The notes below the pieces were generated by a model. The model worked only from the letters and a program-made list of their open reading frames with translations. It ran no database searches and was not told the DNA's origin. This document shows, in pieces, positions 52,138 to 61,198 of a DNA stretch of 64,000 nt. Each line of letters opens with the position of its first letter. Within the stretch, counting starts at the first letter, position 1. This DNA is from Lysinibacillus sp. BPa_S21 (GTDB lineage: Bacteria; Bacillota; Bacilli; Bacillales_A; Planococcaceae), in assembly GCF_023337795.1 (NCBI RefSeq), contig NZ_JALIRS010000002.1, forward strand, positions 62,001 through 126,000. Direction: 5' to 3'. A program made the position numbers and the translations under genes.

Positions 52138-52845
52138 ATGAGCGGAATTTTTACATCTATGTTGCAGTTATGGCTTGAAATCCCAGCGTTACTTGGCTAT
52201 TTAAAGGGGCAAACATTCCATAAACCCTTTTCAAAAGAAGAGGAAGCTGCTTGTATTGAACGATTTTTAGGCGGTGATGAACAAGCGCGTCTTGATCTAA
52301 TTGAACGCAATATGAGACTCGTTGCACACGTTGTGAAAAAATTCCACCCAAAACATGAACAACTTGATGATTATATCTCCATCGGTACTATTGGTCTTAT
52401 GAAAGCCGTAGAAAGTTATACGCCTGACAAAAAAACCCGCCTTGCCACTTATGCCGCCCGTTGTATCGAAAATGAAATTTTAATGCATCTGCGTACACAG
52501 AAAAAAGTGCAAAAAGATGTCAGCTTATTTGAACCAATTGGTACAGATAAAGATGGTAATGCCCTACAAATCCGAGATCTCTTACAATGCGATGAAGAAA
52601 GTGCCACAGAAAAACTTGAACATAAAGAACATGTTGCACAACTATATCATTATTTGCATATGCTTGACGAACGCGAACTTGAAATCGTTACACTTCGCTA
52701 TGGCCTAAACCAGCAGGATGCCCTTACACAAAAAGAAATCGCTGCACGTTTAAATATTTCTCGTAGTTATGTATCTCGCATTGAAAAGCGAGCACTTATA
52801 AAACTCTATCAATTATATAAACGAGATCAAAAAATTATTGAGTAA
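52138..52845 (+). CDS. sigK: RNA polymerase sporulation sigma factor SigK, uninterrupted
   Basis: A 235-residue sigma-70 family factor. The N-terminal 20 residues are hydrophobic (IFTSMLQLWLEIPALLGYLKG), as expected of the pro-sequence removed by SpoIVFB. Then comes region 2 (ARLDLIERNMRLVAHVVKKF, DDYISIGTIGLMKAVESY, RLATYAARCIENEILMHLR) and region 4 (ITLRYGLNQ-like EIVTLRYGLNQQDALTQKEIAARLNISRSYVSRIEKRALIKL). It is one continuous frame; in B. subtilis the gene is split by the skin prophage and rejoined in the mother cell. It drives late mother-cell sporulation genes, including coat genes. A terminator follows at 53000. Confidence 0.95.
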   Translation: MSGIFTSMLQLWLEIPALLGYLKGQTFHKPFSKEEEAACIERFLGGDEQARLDLIERNMRLVAHVVKKFHPKHEQLDDYISIGTIGLMKAVESYTPDKKTRLATYAARCIENEILMHLRTQKKVQKDVSLFEPIGTDKDGNALQIRDLLQCDEESATEKLEHKEHVAQLYHYLHMLDERELEIVTLRYGLNQQDALTQKEIAARLNISRSYVSRIEKRALIKLYQLYKRDQKIIE

Positions 52846-52920
52846 TATATTGTAAAATGATAACTTTAAAATTTCAATAATTCCATTTCATTATTCTGTC
52901 TTGAACCTTGTATTTTTTGG

Positions 52921-52990
52921 CTCATCATCATAACGTGTGATTAATTTCCAGCTAGAGACGTTTCGAATGGAGCTCCTTAGAAAGCACGCG
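52921..52990. repeat. degenerate copy of the dispersed element near sigK
   Basis: CATCATCATAACGTGTGATTAATTTCC resembles the common outer edge (CATCACCAAAACGnGnGGTTGATTTCC) of copies 2 and 3. The interior has GAGACGTTTCG and CGAAACGT as arms of an imperfect hairpin. The match is partial, so I call it a decayed member. Confidence 0.4.
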
Positions 52991-52999
52991 AAACGTAAA

Positions 53000-53040
53000 A
53001 AAGATCTCTTGCGATGGAATGTCGCAAGAGATCTTTTCTC
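53000..53040. terminator. strong terminator between sigK and a small membrane gene
   Basis: AAGATCTCTTGCGA pairs with TCGCAAGAGATCTT perfectly around TGGAATG (53002-53036). T-runs follow on both strands, the stronger on the minus strand. It can serve both sigK and the convergent small gene. Confidence 0.9.
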
Positions 53041-53136
53041 TTAATGAAATTCTGCTGATTCTGATAGTTCAACTGAAATAAGTGTACCGAGTACCATCGT
53101 TATAATAACCACACCTGCTGTTAAAAATAGCATCAT
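53041..53136 (-). CDS. 31-residue membrane peptide of unknown function
   Basis: A frame of 31 codons starts at 53136 (ATG-ATG) with GGGAGG 5-6 bases upstream and stops at 53041. It encodes a single hydrophobic helix (MMLFLTAGVVIITMVLGTLI) followed by a short polar tail with three Ser/Glu. A strong terminator follows its stop directly. Good start signal, membrane-type composition and terminator support a real gene, but I cannot name it. It lies convergent to sigK. Confidence 0.55.
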   Translation of the reverse strand: MMLFLTAGVVIITMVLGTLISVELSESAEFH

Positions 53137-53314
53137 GAATGCCTCCCATCTATATATGAAGAGATATAATTAGCAACAGTTTAGCATTAGTGCGACTTTT
53201 AAACTGTGATTTTTATCACACTAAAAGCCACTCATTTTGACTATTTTGTGTAGTTTATCCCGAAGATTAATGAAAACTAATCATCAGTAAAATTAAGATA
53301 GGTGCCGATTAGAC

Positions 53315-54007
53315 TTATAACGATTCGATAGCTTTTAGTACTATTTGTGTTGAATGCTTTGCAGCGACTGGTAAAAACTCATCGAAGCTAATATTTGATT
53401 CTTTTCCAGCAATATCTGATAAAGCACGGATAACAACAAATGGCGTACCAAATTGATAGCATACTTGTGCAACAGCCGCTGCTTCCATCTCCACTGCCTT
53501 CATTTGTGGGAAATGACGACGAACAGCTTCTACACGCACAGGATCATTCATAAAAGCATCTCCTGAGCAAATTAGACCAATACCATATTGGTGCTCTCCA
53601 ACAGCCTCTACTGCCTCTTCAGCTACTTTCATAAGTTTTTCATCTGATTTGTAAGCTGCTGGCATACCTGCCATCTGCCCCATTTCATAACCAAAAATCG
53701 TTACATCTACATCATGATGACGAACTTCATCTGAAATAACGACAGCGCCTACTTCAAGATTTTCATCATAGCCTCCAGCAGAGCCCGTATTAATGACTAC
53801 ATCAGGCTTGAATTCATGTAATAGGATTGTAGTTGACATGGCAGCATTGACTTTACCAATACCACTTTTTAATAAAACTACCTCTTTCCCTTTATAGCTT
53901 CCTGTTGTATATTCACTGCCTGCAATTGTTGTGCTTTGTGCTTGCTCTAAAGATGCGCGTAAAAGTTCTACTTCCTCTTCCATTGCGCCGATTACTGCAA
54001 TTTTCAT
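53315..54007 (-). CDS. mtnN: 5'-methylthioadenosine/S-adenosylhomocysteine nucleosidase
   Basis: A 230-residue purine-nucleoside hydrolase that recycles methylthioadenosine and S-adenosylhomocysteine. Motifs: [16 protein letters not shown] at the N-terminus (catalytic Glu region), [43 protein letters not shown], and the catalytic [13 protein letters not shown] and ALSDIAGK near residues 172-205. It has AAGGGAAG upstream and stands alone between the small membrane gene and a repeat element. Confidence 0.96.
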   Translation of the reverse strand: MKIAVIGAMEEEVELLRASLEQAQSTTIAGSEYTTGSYKGKEVVLLKSGIGKVNAAMSTTILLHEFKPDVVINTGSAGGYDENLEVGAVVISDEVRHHDVDVTIFGYEMGQMAGMPAAYKSDEKLMKVAEEAVEAVGEHQYGIGLICSGDAFMNDPVRVEAVRRHFPQMKAVEMEAAAVAQVCYQFGTPFVVIRALSDIAGKESNISFDEFLPVAAKHSTQIVLKAIESL

Positions 54008-54069
54008 GTCTCTGTTACTTCCCTTCTTCGTACCCTTTTACTTACTCTATAAAAAATATTAATTTTCGG

Positions 54070-54320
54070 AATCATCACCAAAACGAGGGGTTGATTTCCG
54101 TTCCAGCTGGGCGCTTTGTTGTTGCTGCCGCTTCGCTTTCGCACAGATAAAACATTTGTTGCTGCCGCTTCGCTTTCGCACAGATAAAACATTTGTTGCT
54201 GCCGCTTCGCTTTCGCACAGAGCACAGCTTCCTGGGGCGTCCAGCCTCCACTCCAATCAACTTAGTTACATAGTAGACGTCTAACAAAAGTCATCCACAG
54301 CTTTTAAGGATGAACCTAAT
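54070..54320. repeat. dispersed palindromic element, copy 2, with a tandem insert
   Basis: The left end CATCACCAAAACGAGGGGTTGATTTCCG is shared with copy 3. The core begins GTTGATTTCCGTTCCAGCTG (54090) and ends CCAGCCTCCACTCCAATCAAC (54261), in reverse orientation to copy 1. The right flank (AAAAGTCATCCACAGCTTTTAAGGATGAACC) is shared with copy 3 and the fragment at 63.2 kb. The interior holds the 37-bp repeat. It fills the 317-bp gap between mtnN and yrrS. Confidence 0.7.
54121..54220. repeat. 37-bp tandem repeat (2.7 units)
   Basis: The unit starts GTTGCTGCCGCTTCGCTTTC at 54121, 54158 and 54195 (spacing exactly 37). The third copy is cut off after CACAG at 54220. Units appear identical in the stretches I compared. 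Because 37 is not a multiple of 3, any reading frame through it changes phase in each unit. Confidence 0.9.
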
Positions 54321-54324
54321 TTCC

Positions 54325-54978
54325 TCAATAGGCACCATTTAATGTATTTAGTTGCTCAAGTTTCACTGGTAGCCAACCTTCGTTATCGACCCATTCCATA
54401 CTAACACGATACATTTTTGTCTTATCTTTCGTAGAAACTGTTGCAATTGCCGAATTAGCGCTACCGTTATTCCCCATACGCCAGATAATCATATTGTCCT
54501 TATCGATGCCTGTTGCAGCTGTCACTGTTGCTACCTTTTCAGACCAATCTACAGATTCGCCATCGTAAGAAGACACATGTTGCCCTGTTTGTGTTGTAGG
54601 CGTAGGCTGCCAAGTTTTATTTGTTATAACCTTATCTACAATTGGGTTGTCTGACGTAGTTTCTGTTGTTGCTTCCTCTTCAGATGTTTGAGTTTCTTTT
54701 GAGGACTCGTCCTTTGTAGGTTTTTCCTCTTGAGCTGCGACATCATTATTTTGCTCTTTAGAAGGCTCTTCCTTCACATCTTCTTTATCTTTCGTCTGCT
54801 CTTGTTTCGGCTCGTCTTTCTCAGCTTTACCTGCATCATCCTGCCATTTAAACACAAATGTTGCTGTTATAATAATTAATATCACGACAATACCAATTAA
54901 AACATTCAATAGTTTATCTAGCTTTTTATTACGAGATGGCTGCAAATGACGACTGCTTCGAGTTTTTCGTTCACTCAT
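54325..54978 (-). CDS. yrrS: YrrS-family (DUF1510) membrane protein
   Basis: A 217-residue protein with one helix after a basic start (MSERKTRSSRHLQPSRNKKLDKLLNVLIGIVVILIIITATFVF). A long Glu/Lys/Thr-rich linker (about 50-115) follows, and then a small domain ending VSMEWVDNEGWLPVKLEQLNTLNGAY, which matches DUF1510 (YrrS). In B. subtilis yrrS is next to pbpI and is read in the forespore; the molecular role is unknown. GAGGGGGAG precedes the ATG. Two dispersed elements flank it. Confidence 0.88.
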   Translation of the reverse strand: MSERKTRSSRHLQPSRNKKLDKLLNVLIGIVVILIIITATFVFKWQDDAGKAEKDEPKQEQTKDKEDVKEEPSKEQNNDVAAQEEKPTKDESSKETQTSEEEATTETTSDNPIVDKVITNKTWQPTPTTQTGQHVSSYDGESVDWSEKVATVTAATGIDKDNMIIWRMGNNGSANSAIATVSTKDKTKMYRVSMEWVDNEGWLPVKLEQLNTLNGAY

Positions 54979-55104
54979 GAAGTCTCCCCCTCTCTAGCCA
55001 ATATTCTATCAAGTTCAACAGTACTTGCAAAATAATTGTGCTCATCTATTTTTTCACAGAGAAAAATATAGACATCTCGACGTATTTTAATAGATTTTTG
55101 GATT

Positions 55105-55220
55105 ATCACCAAAACGTGTGGTTGATTTCCGCTCCAGCCAGTCGGAACGGAAATCAACTTATTTATATAGTATACGTTTTAACAAAAGTCATCCACAACT
55201 TTTAGTGATAAACCAGATTT
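55105..55220. repeat. dispersed palindromic element, copy 3 (short form)
   Basis: The core (55121-55158) is GTTGATTTCCGCTCC-AGCCAGTC-GGAACGGAAATCAAC, i.e. the ends of the long element joined directly. Flanks match copy 2: ATCACCAAAACGTGTG on the left and CAAAAGTCATCCACAACTTTTAG on the right. It looks like copy 2 with its interior deleted. It lies in the 363-bp gap 54979-55341 upstream of yrrS and downstream of greA. Confidence 0.75.
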
Positions 55221-55287
55221 TTACTGAAAACTTATGTAACAATATCTCCTTGGCGTAATTGTTTCGCATTAGACAATGCTGAATGAA

Positions 55288-55335
55288 GATAAAAGCAGCT
55301 AGCTCACCTTTAAAGAGATAAGCTAACTGCTTGTA
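55288..55335 (-). terminator. intrinsic terminator of greA
   Basis: AAGCAGCTAGCTCA pairs with the region AGATAAGCTAACTGCTT with mismatches. On the minus strand the stem is followed by TTTTATC. It ends just after the greA stop. Confidence 0.75.
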
Positions 55336-55341
55336 CTAAAA

Positions 55342-55830
55342 TTATTTTATTGAAATAATTTTAACTTTCATTTCACCACCAGGTGTTTGTACGACAACCT
55401 CTTCGCCTTCAGCACGACCTAGCAAGCCTTTAGCAATTGGTGATTCATTTGAGATACGGAATTCCATTGGATCTGCCTCAGCCGAGCCAACAATTGTATA
55501 CGATTCCTCGTCTGTTGATGGTTTTCCATTAATTATTTCTACAAATGAAACCGTTTTCCCTAATGATACTACACTATTGTCTGTTTCATCCTCAGAAATA
55601 ATAACTGCGTTACGAATCATTGATTTTAAAGTAGAAATTCGACCTTCCAAAAAGGCTTGTTCTTCTTTTGCAGAATCATACTCAGCGTTTTCAGAAAGAT
55701 CCCCGAAATCACGAGCGATTTTAATACGTTCTACGATTTCCTTACGTGTTTCCGTTTCTAATTTCACTAATTCTTCTTCTAATTTTCTTTTACCTTCAGC
55801 TGTCATTGGGTACTGTTTTTCGTTTGCCAA
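55342..55830 (-). CDS. greA: transcription elongation factor GreA
   Basis: A 162-residue factor that rescues backtracked RNA polymerase. The N-terminal coiled coil is [59 protein letters not shown], with the acidic tip DLSENAEYD. The C-terminal FKBP-like domain ends [24 protein letters not shown]. The start is a TTG with AAGGAG upstream. Confidence 0.97.
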   Translation of the reverse strand: MANEKQYPMTAEGKRKLEEELVKLETETRKEIVERIKIARDFGDLSENAEYDSAKEEQAFLEGRISTLKSMIRNAVIISEDETDNSVVSLGKTVSFVEIINGKPSTDEESYTIVGSAEADPMEFRISNESPIAKGLLGRAEGEEVVVQTPGGEMKVKIISIK

Positions 55831-55867
55831 AGTTCTTCACTCCTTGTTTTCGTCAATATAAAAACAT

Positions 55868-55916
55868 AAAACTCGATTAAGTGCCTATTAGGATGCACTT
55901 AATCGAATTTTATTAT
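55868..55916. terminator. terminator between udk and greA
   Basis: TCGATTAAGTGC (55873-55884) pairs with GCACTTAATCGA (55895-55906), with T-runs on both sides. It lies about 100 bases after the udk stop, on the minus strand. Confidence 0.85.
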
Positions 55917-56017
55917 TTTTAAACGGTTTCAAATTACTCTTTGACCTAATAGTATGCATGCCTTTCTGAAATATGTACAGATATGCATGTAAATATTGTC
56001 AATACCACTCTATCTTA

Positions 56018-56656
56018 TTACAATACGTTGTCGGTTTCAAGGATAGTTTTAATCTTAGTTACCATTAAATCAATCGCAACCTCGTTATCCCCACCTTCGG
56101 GAATAATAATATCAGCATAACGTTTCGTCGGCTCAATAAATAGATTGTGCATAGGGCGCACTGCCGATAAATATTGATCGATTACAGAATCTGTTGTACG
56201 ACCACGCTCTTTTATATCACGCAATATACGACGAATAATACGTAAATCTGAGTCCGTATCTACAAATAACTTAATATCCATTAGATCACGTAAATCTGCA
56301 TCTTCTAACACTAAAATACCTTCTAGTATAATAACATCTACAGGCTCAACATGAATAACTTCTTTTGCTCTTGTATGCTGCACATAGTCATAGACAGGCT
56401 TTTCGATGGATTGACGGACCAATAATTTTTTTAGGTGCTCAATTAATAAATCATTATCAAAAGCTAACGGATGGTCATAGTTTGTACCTAAACGCTCCTC
56501 AAACGTTAAATGACTTTGATCTTTATAATAAAAATCTTGTTCAATTACAACTACTGAATGATCGCGGAAAACATCATAAATAGCACGGGTCACACTCGTT
56601 TTTCCTGAGCATGATCCACCAGCGATCCCGATGACGACTGGACGATTCGTTGCCAT
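56018..56656 (-). CDS. udk: uridine kinase
   Basis: A 212-residue uridine/cytidine kinase. The Walker A motif is [19 protein letters not shown] (residues 7-25). The Glu/Asp of [14 protein letters not shown] is present, as are [28 protein letters not shown] and [24 protein letters not shown]. The ATG overlaps the trhP2 stop by one base (TAATG). It salvages uridine to UMP. Confidence 0.97.
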   Translation of the reverse strand: MATNRPVVIGIAGGSCSGKTSVTRAIYDVFRDHSVVVIEQDFYYKDQSHLTFEERLGTNYDHPLAFDNDLLIEHLKKLLVRQSIEKPVYDYVQHTRAKEVIHVEPVDVIILEGILVLEDADLRDLMDIKLFVDTDSDLRIIRRILRDIKERGRTTDSVIDQYLSAVRPMHNLFIEPTKRYADIIIPEGGDNEVAIDLMVTKIKTILETDNVL

Positions 56657-57936
56657 TAGTTATTCTCCTTTCGCATCATGTTATGTGGTTTTAATGGTGT
56701 GTCGCATTTAAATTTAACAATTTGTAGTGGATGTCTAGCAGCATCTAAGCTATTGCCATCCTCATCCCAAATTTCACCCATTGTAAAACGGAAATTTTCG
56801 ATTTCTGGCCCAAAGAACTCTACCTCATCACCAGGTTTGAAATAGTTACGTTGTTGCATTGTAACCATTTTCGTTTCTGGGTCATGCTCTAAAATTAAAC
56901 CTGCAAACTCATACGTCGTTTTACGGCCATGTACACCAAACATTTGCTCCTCGTGGCCAGGCGCATCATGGAAGAATGCTTCGGCCGTATCACGGTTAGC
57001 ACATTTGTCTAGTTCCTCAAGCCATTCACGTTTAATTTTGAAATTGTCAGGGTCCGCACAATAAGCGTCAATTACTTTTCGATACACCGAAACAACAGTA
57101 GCAACATAGTGAATTGATTTCATACGACCTTCTACTTTTAATGAATCAATCCCAAGCTCAATCATATGTGGAATTGCTTCAATTAGCTTTAAGTCTTTCG
57201 GACTCATCGCAAAAGGTGCGTGATTATCGTCGAAAAGTGCCTTTTCTTCGCCATCCTCTAGCTCATATAAATCATAGTCCCAGCGACATGATTGACAGCA
57301 ACCACCACGGTTAGAGTCACGAGCAGTCATATGATTTGAAAGTACACAGCGACCAGAATAGGCGATACACATCGCACCATGTACGAATGCTTCAATCTCT
57401 ATATCGACTTTTTCCTTCATCAGCTTCATTTCTTCGCCGCCTACTTCACGTGCTAGTACGACACGATGTAAGCCTTCTTCTTTCCAATACTGTACTGCCT
57501 TCCAGTTCGATAAAGATTGCTGTGTAGAAAGGTGAATTTCAAGCTTTGGTGCAGCTGTACGGCATGTTTCAATAATGAGAGGGTCCGCTACAATAATACC
57601 TGTAACACCCGCTGATTCAATATCTTTTAAATATTGCTCTAAGCCGTCCATATTTTCATTGTGGGCGAAAATATTTGTCGTAACATAGATTTTTGCACCG
57701 TATTTATTGGCGAATTCAACACCTTCGCGCATTTCTTCAATTGAGAAGTTATCTGCGTTTGAACGTAAACCGAACTCTCGTCCACCGATAAATACAGCGT
57801 CCGCTCCATAGTGAACGGCTACTTTTAATTTTTCTAAACTACCTGCAGGGGCAAGTAGCTCTGGTTTTTTGGTAATGACACGTTTACCGTCTAAAATCTC
57901 ACGGATCTTGTCATTTTGTTCTAATACTAATGCCAT
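56656..57936 (-). CDS. yrrO: U32-family tRNA hydroxylation protein TrhP2 (YrrO)
   Basis: A 426-residue protein of the peptidase U32 family. Motifs: [32 protein letters not shown], the four-Cys set in [36 protein letters not shown], and the later [23 protein letters not shown]. In B. subtilis YrrN and YrrO hydroxylate U34 in certain tRNAs, giving ho5U that YrrM then methylates. The arrangement trmR-trhP1-trhP2-udk is the same here. GGAGGTGG lies upstream of the ATG, 14 bases after yrrN. Confidence 0.93.
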   Translation of the reverse strand: MALVLEQNDKIREILDGKRVITKKPELLAPAGSLEKLKVAVHYGADAVFIGGREFGLRSNADNFSIEEMREGVEFANKYGAKIYVTTNIFAHNENMDGLEQYLKDIESAGVTGIIVADPLIIETCRTAAPKLEIHLSTQQSLSNWKAVQYWKEEGLHRVVLAREVGGEEMKLMKEKVDIEIEAFVHGAMCIAYSGRCVLSNHMTARDSNRGGCCQSCRWDYDLYELEDGEEKALFDDNHAPFAMSPKDLKLIEAIPHMIELGIDSLKVEGRMKSIHYVATVVSVYRKVIDAYCADPDNFKIKREWLEELDKCANRDTAEAFFHDAPGHEEQMFGVHGRKTTYEFAGLILEHDPETKMVTMQQRNYFKPGDEVEFFGPEIENFRFTMGEIWDEDGNSLDAARHPLQIVKFKCDTPLKPHNMMRKENN

Positions 57937-57950
57937 GTTCTTGCCACCTC

Positions 57951-58883
57951 CTAGTAAACTGTTTCCTTGAAGATAAAGCCAGTATCAAGAGGTCTGATCG
58001 CAGGCTGAATTTCTTCAATTTTAGCTAATAAATCATCTTTAATATCTTCATACGCATCTTCTGATTCGTCAAAATATGTGTCAATTGCTTGACGATAAGC
58101 TTCTGTTGCTGTGACGATATATTCTGGCGTTTGAAGAACACCCTCAATTTTCAATGCATCGATGCCACCTTCGAATAATTCACCAAGCTCATCAATAATG
58201 CACATATCGTTTGGACTGAAAATATGTGTACCGTTAGCATCCTCATAAATTGGATATTTATTATTGCGTTCATCATCATGAAGGAACATATTACGGTTTT
58301 CCTTACGATTTTCAATTTCCATTACTTTATCCTGATATAAGAAATAATGGCCAAGTAATGGACGTTTTGATTGGAACATACATGTCATCCCATGTACTTG
58401 AACCTCAATCTCTACTTCTGTATTTTCTTTAATTTCTAACACTTCATCTAAAGAAAGTTCACGTGAAAGTACAGCACGAGTTGCTCCGCGTTTTCCCCAA
58501 TAATTTGCTGTGAACCAGTTCGTTGCAGTCGTTTCTGGATTCCAGTGTAGCGGTATTGTTACACCTTGCTCACGGCGGATGATTAAGACTGCTGGGTCAC
58601 CATAAATTAAACGGTCAACACCAATACGTTGCATTTCTTTTAAATATTCGGCAAGTGCATCCAATTTTTCATTATGGAATAGTGCATTTACCGCAACATA
58701 AACCTTTTTACCCGCTGCATGAATCAGCTTAGTAGCTTCTTCCACCTCACTAACAGAAAATTCTCCTGCTAGACGAAGACCAAATTGTTGTTCACCAATA
58801 ACAAAAGCATCTGCTCCAGCCTGTAAAAGTGCTTTCACATGGTCTACTGATTGCGGTGTTACAAGCAATTCAGGTTTTTTCAT
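57951..58883 (-). CDS. yrrN: U32-family tRNA hydroxylation protein TrhP1 (YrrN)
   Basis: A 310-residue U32-family protein, shorter than YrrO. It begins MKKPELLVTPQSVDHVKALLQAGADAFVIGEQQFGLR and has QVHGMTCMFQSKRPLLGHYF (partial Cys set) and INELGELFEGGIDALKIEGVL-like sequence. I start at 58883 because GAGGTGA lies 6 bases upstream; an in-frame ATG at 58904 would overlap trmR. It acts with YrrO in tRNA U34 hydroxylation. Confidence 0.92.
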   Translation of the reverse strand: MKKPELLVTPQSVDHVKALLQAGADAFVIGEQQFGLRLAGEFSVSEVEEATKLIHAAGKKVYVAVNALFHNEKLDALAEYLKEMQRIGVDRLIYGDPAVLIIRREQGVTIPLHWNPETTATNWFTANYWGKRGATRAVLSRELSLDEVLEIKENTEVEIEVQVHGMTCMFQSKRPLLGHYFLYQDKVMEIENRKENRNMFLHDDERNNKYPIYEDANGTHIFSPNDMCIIDELGELFEGGIDALKIEGVLQTPEYIVTATEAYRQAIDTYFDESEDAYEDIKDDLLAKIEEIQPAIRPLDTGFIFKETVY

Positions 58884-58888
58884 AATAG

Positions 58889-59530
58889 TCACCTCTTCAA
58901 ACATAGTAATAACCCATCACCTACTGGTAAGAATGCACTTGTATAATCAGGGTGCTGCATAATCCATTCAGTGAAGTTTTTTAAATTACGAATCATTGTA
59001 CGCTTACGACGCGGTACATCTTTTAAATCCAAATCTGATAAGCCATGCATATACATATTGTCGATATACAGAACTCCTCCTGAGTTTACAAGAGGCGCAT
59101 ACTTTTCAAAAAAGCGTTGATATTGCCCCTTTGCGGCATCGATAAAAACTGCATCGAAGGTTGTTTGGATTGCTTCATCGTTCACATCTAAGGCGTCACC
59201 TTCAATTACCGTAATACGATCTGATACTGTAGAACGGTCGATATAACCCTTTGCTCTCGCAACGCGCTCTGTATCACGCTCGATTGTAACGATTTGCACA
59301 TTTGGTAAAGCCTCTGCCATTCTTATTGCAGAATAACCAATCGCTGTACCAATCTCTAAAATTTTTGACGGATTTTGAATACGTAACAGTTGATTAAGTG
59401 CATCAATACCTGCAAGCTGCATAATCGGTACATGATTCTCCTCCGCAAATGCTTCCATTTCTAAAAGCAATTCATTACGTGGTTGAATAAATGATTGTAT
59501 ATAAGCATCTGATAATTCCATTTTTTCCAA
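58889..59530 (-). CDS. trmR: tRNA 5-hydroxyuridine methyltransferase TrmR (YrrM)
   Basis: A 213-residue class I O-methyltransferase. It shows ILEIGTAIGYSAIRMAEALPNVQIVTIERD (AdoMet motif, about 55-84), VIEGDALDV, DAVFIDAAKGQYQRFFEKYAPLVNSGGVLYIDNMYMHG, and the ending ILYIDNM-type with LLLCLKR. It methylates 5-hydroxyuridine in tRNA to mo5U, after TrhP1/TrhP2. It is the first gene of the unit trmR-trhP1-trhP2-udk. Confidence 0.94.
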   Translation of the reverse strand: MEKMELSDAYIQSFIQPRNELLLEMEAFAEENHVPIMQLAGIDALNQLLRIQNPSKILEIGTAIGYSAIRMAEALPNVQIVTIERDTERVARAKGYIDRSTVSDRITVIEGDALDVNDEAIQTTFDAVFIDAAKGQYQRFFEKYAPLVNSGGVLYIDNMYMHGLSDLDLKDVPRRKRTMIRNLKNFTEWIMQHPDYTSAFLPVGDGLLLCLKR

Positions 59531-59871
59531 TTCACCCTCATATCAATTATGCCTCAACATAGTCCGAAATCGGCTTGTGCATAGGCCTGCAAATGTTAGA
59601 AGGCAACGAGTAATCCTCGTTGTCTGTTCTTCATCATTTAGCAACAAAAAGAAAAAGACCAAACGTGATGTCTTGGTACTTCGTCATACAAAAATGAGCA
59701 ATTGTTTTTATTAGCTCAAAACAATTGCCACCACGTATATTATTCCGCATTAACGGATTGATTGAATTTTCCCATGCGGATTGAATAAAAATCACAATTT
59801 ATAATAGCACGAAAATAGAAGGAAAGCTATTTTTCTTTCCTTCTATCCTCATTATTTCTATTTAAATGTAC
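59531..59871. other. 341-bp gap between trmR and mltG
   Basis: It contains a small hairpin near 59595-59620 (AACGAG/CTCGTT) and the mltG terminator (59811-59848). Otherwise AT-rich with no supported gene; it should hold the trmR promoter. Confidence 0.5.
59811..59848 (-). terminator. intrinsic terminator of mltG
   Basis: ATAGAAGGAAAG (59815-59826) pairs perfectly with CTTTCCTTCTAT (59835-59846). On the minus strand TTTTCGTGC follows. It lies 24 bases after the mltG stop. Confidence 0.85.
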
Positions 59872-60999
59872 TTACTCTGCCTTTTTCAAATATTTATCTA
59901 CTTTCTGTAAATGTTCATCATATGTTTTCGAGAAGTGGTTGATTCCTTTTTTATCTGCTAGGAAGTAGAAATAATCCGTTGTACTTGGATTAAGCACTGC
60001 CTCAATTGAAGTTTTCCCAGCACCCGCAATTGGACCTGGTGGTAAGCCTTTATTTTTGTAAGTATTATAGGCATTATCAACTTCTAAATCTTTGTATAGT
60101 ACACGATCTTTATGAGAGCCAAGTGCATATAAAACAGTTGGGTCTGTTTGTAGTGGCATCCCTTTCTCGATACGATTATAGAATACGCTCGCAATCGTTT
60201 CTCGATCCGTTTGGGCAGTAGCCTCTCTTTCCAGTAATGAAGCAAATGTTAATAATTGATGTACTGACATTTTCTTTTCAGTTAGAACATCGCGGTAATC
60301 TTTCACAACCTTGTCCATTGCGCCTACCATTTCGTCTACAATCGACTCCAATGATGGTTTTTCTTCAAAATAAGAATAAGTGGCAGGGAATAAATAGCCC
60401 TCTAAATCATAACGAACATTATCAGCTAAAACCGCATCCGTTACAAGCTCAGGATATTTAGCTTTCATCTGTTGTACAAACGCATTGCTTGTTACTAAAT
60501 CCATAAATTCTTTTTGAGTATATGGCGTTTTCTTTTCCACAACTTTACCAATTTGTTCAAGTGTTAAACCTTCTGGAACTGTCATTGTAAAGACTGGCTT
60601 GCGGTAGACCTTCCCGGTTTTTAAACTTTCGATTAACTCATCCAATGTCATTGCCTGTGTTAAAGCATAGTTCCCTGCTTGGAACTGAGATTCATTTTTA
60701 AATTTAGCATAGTATTTAAAAACACGAGCATTTTTAATGACTCCCTTGTCCTCTAGTAGAGTTGAAATAGAGCTTAAAGTTGAGCCAATTGGTACTTCAA
60801 CTGCTATTGTTTTAGTCGCATCTGGATCTACTGGTTTTAAGGCACTCTTAACATAATTATAGCCAAATAAACCGACAATCCCAGCTATTAGAACAAAAGC
60901 AATGGCAACAATAGCAACGATTTTTCTCACAATTTTTACCTCTGATTTTCTTTCCTGCATTTTTGAAAACATTTCTTGTTTTTTTGAACCGTTATTCAC
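59872..60999 (-). CDS. mltG: endolytic murein transglycosylase MltG
   Basis: A 375-residue membrane-bound lytic transglycosylase that sets glycan chain length. One N-terminal helix (VRKIVAIVAIAFVLIAGIVGLFGYNYV), a LysM-like domain, and the YceG catalytic core: LTFASLLEREATAQTDRETIASVFYNRIEKGMPLQTDPTVLYALG (catalytic Glu in LLEREA) and NTYKNKGLPPGPIAGAGKTSIEAVLNPS. I start at the GTG at 60999 because AGGGGGG lies 6-10 bases upstream; the ATG at 61017 would include it. The 21-bp repeat array begins 200 bases upstream. Confidence 0.95.
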   Translation of the reverse strand: MNNGSKKQEMFSKMQERKSEVKIVRKIVAIVAIAFVLIAGIVGLFGYNYVKSALKPVDPDATKTIAVEVPIGSTLSSISTLLEDKGVIKNARVFKYYAKFKNESQFQAGNYALTQAMTLDELIESLKTGKVYRKPVFTMTVPEGLTLEQIGKVVEKKTPYTQKEFMDLVTSNAFVQQMKAKYPELVTDAVLADNVRYDLEGYLFPATYSYFEEKPSLESIVDEMVGAMDKVVKDYRDVLTEKKMSVHQLLTFASLLEREATAQTDRETIASVFYNRIEKGMPLQTDPTVLYALGSHKDRVLYKDLEVDNAYNTYKNKGLPPGPIAGAGKTSIEAVLNPSTTDYFYFLADKKGINHFSKTYDEHLQKVDKYLKKAE

Positions 61000-61198
61000 G
61001 GGTTTCCCCCCTATCACTTCATTATCATACTAGAAATCAACTTTCACGACAAACAGAAATAGATAATTCAGTAGAAATAGCTCACATAAAAAATTAGCTT
61101 GCATGGAAAAATTGAGTTTTCTCGAAATTAGAACGTACGGTATTGAAATTTATTTATAAGAAGTTAGATTGATATAGTTTAAATTCCATAATTTAGGA

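Noticed and set aside
54004..54287. Three overlapping short frames rich in Arg, Ser and Glu near mtnN
   Set aside because: They read the 37-bp repeat and element ends in different phases; no ribosome-binding site, so they are not genes.
55868..55916. Possible riboswitch upstream of greA
   Set aside because: The hairpin is a simple perfect stem with T-runs on both sides and follows udk; a terminator explains it.
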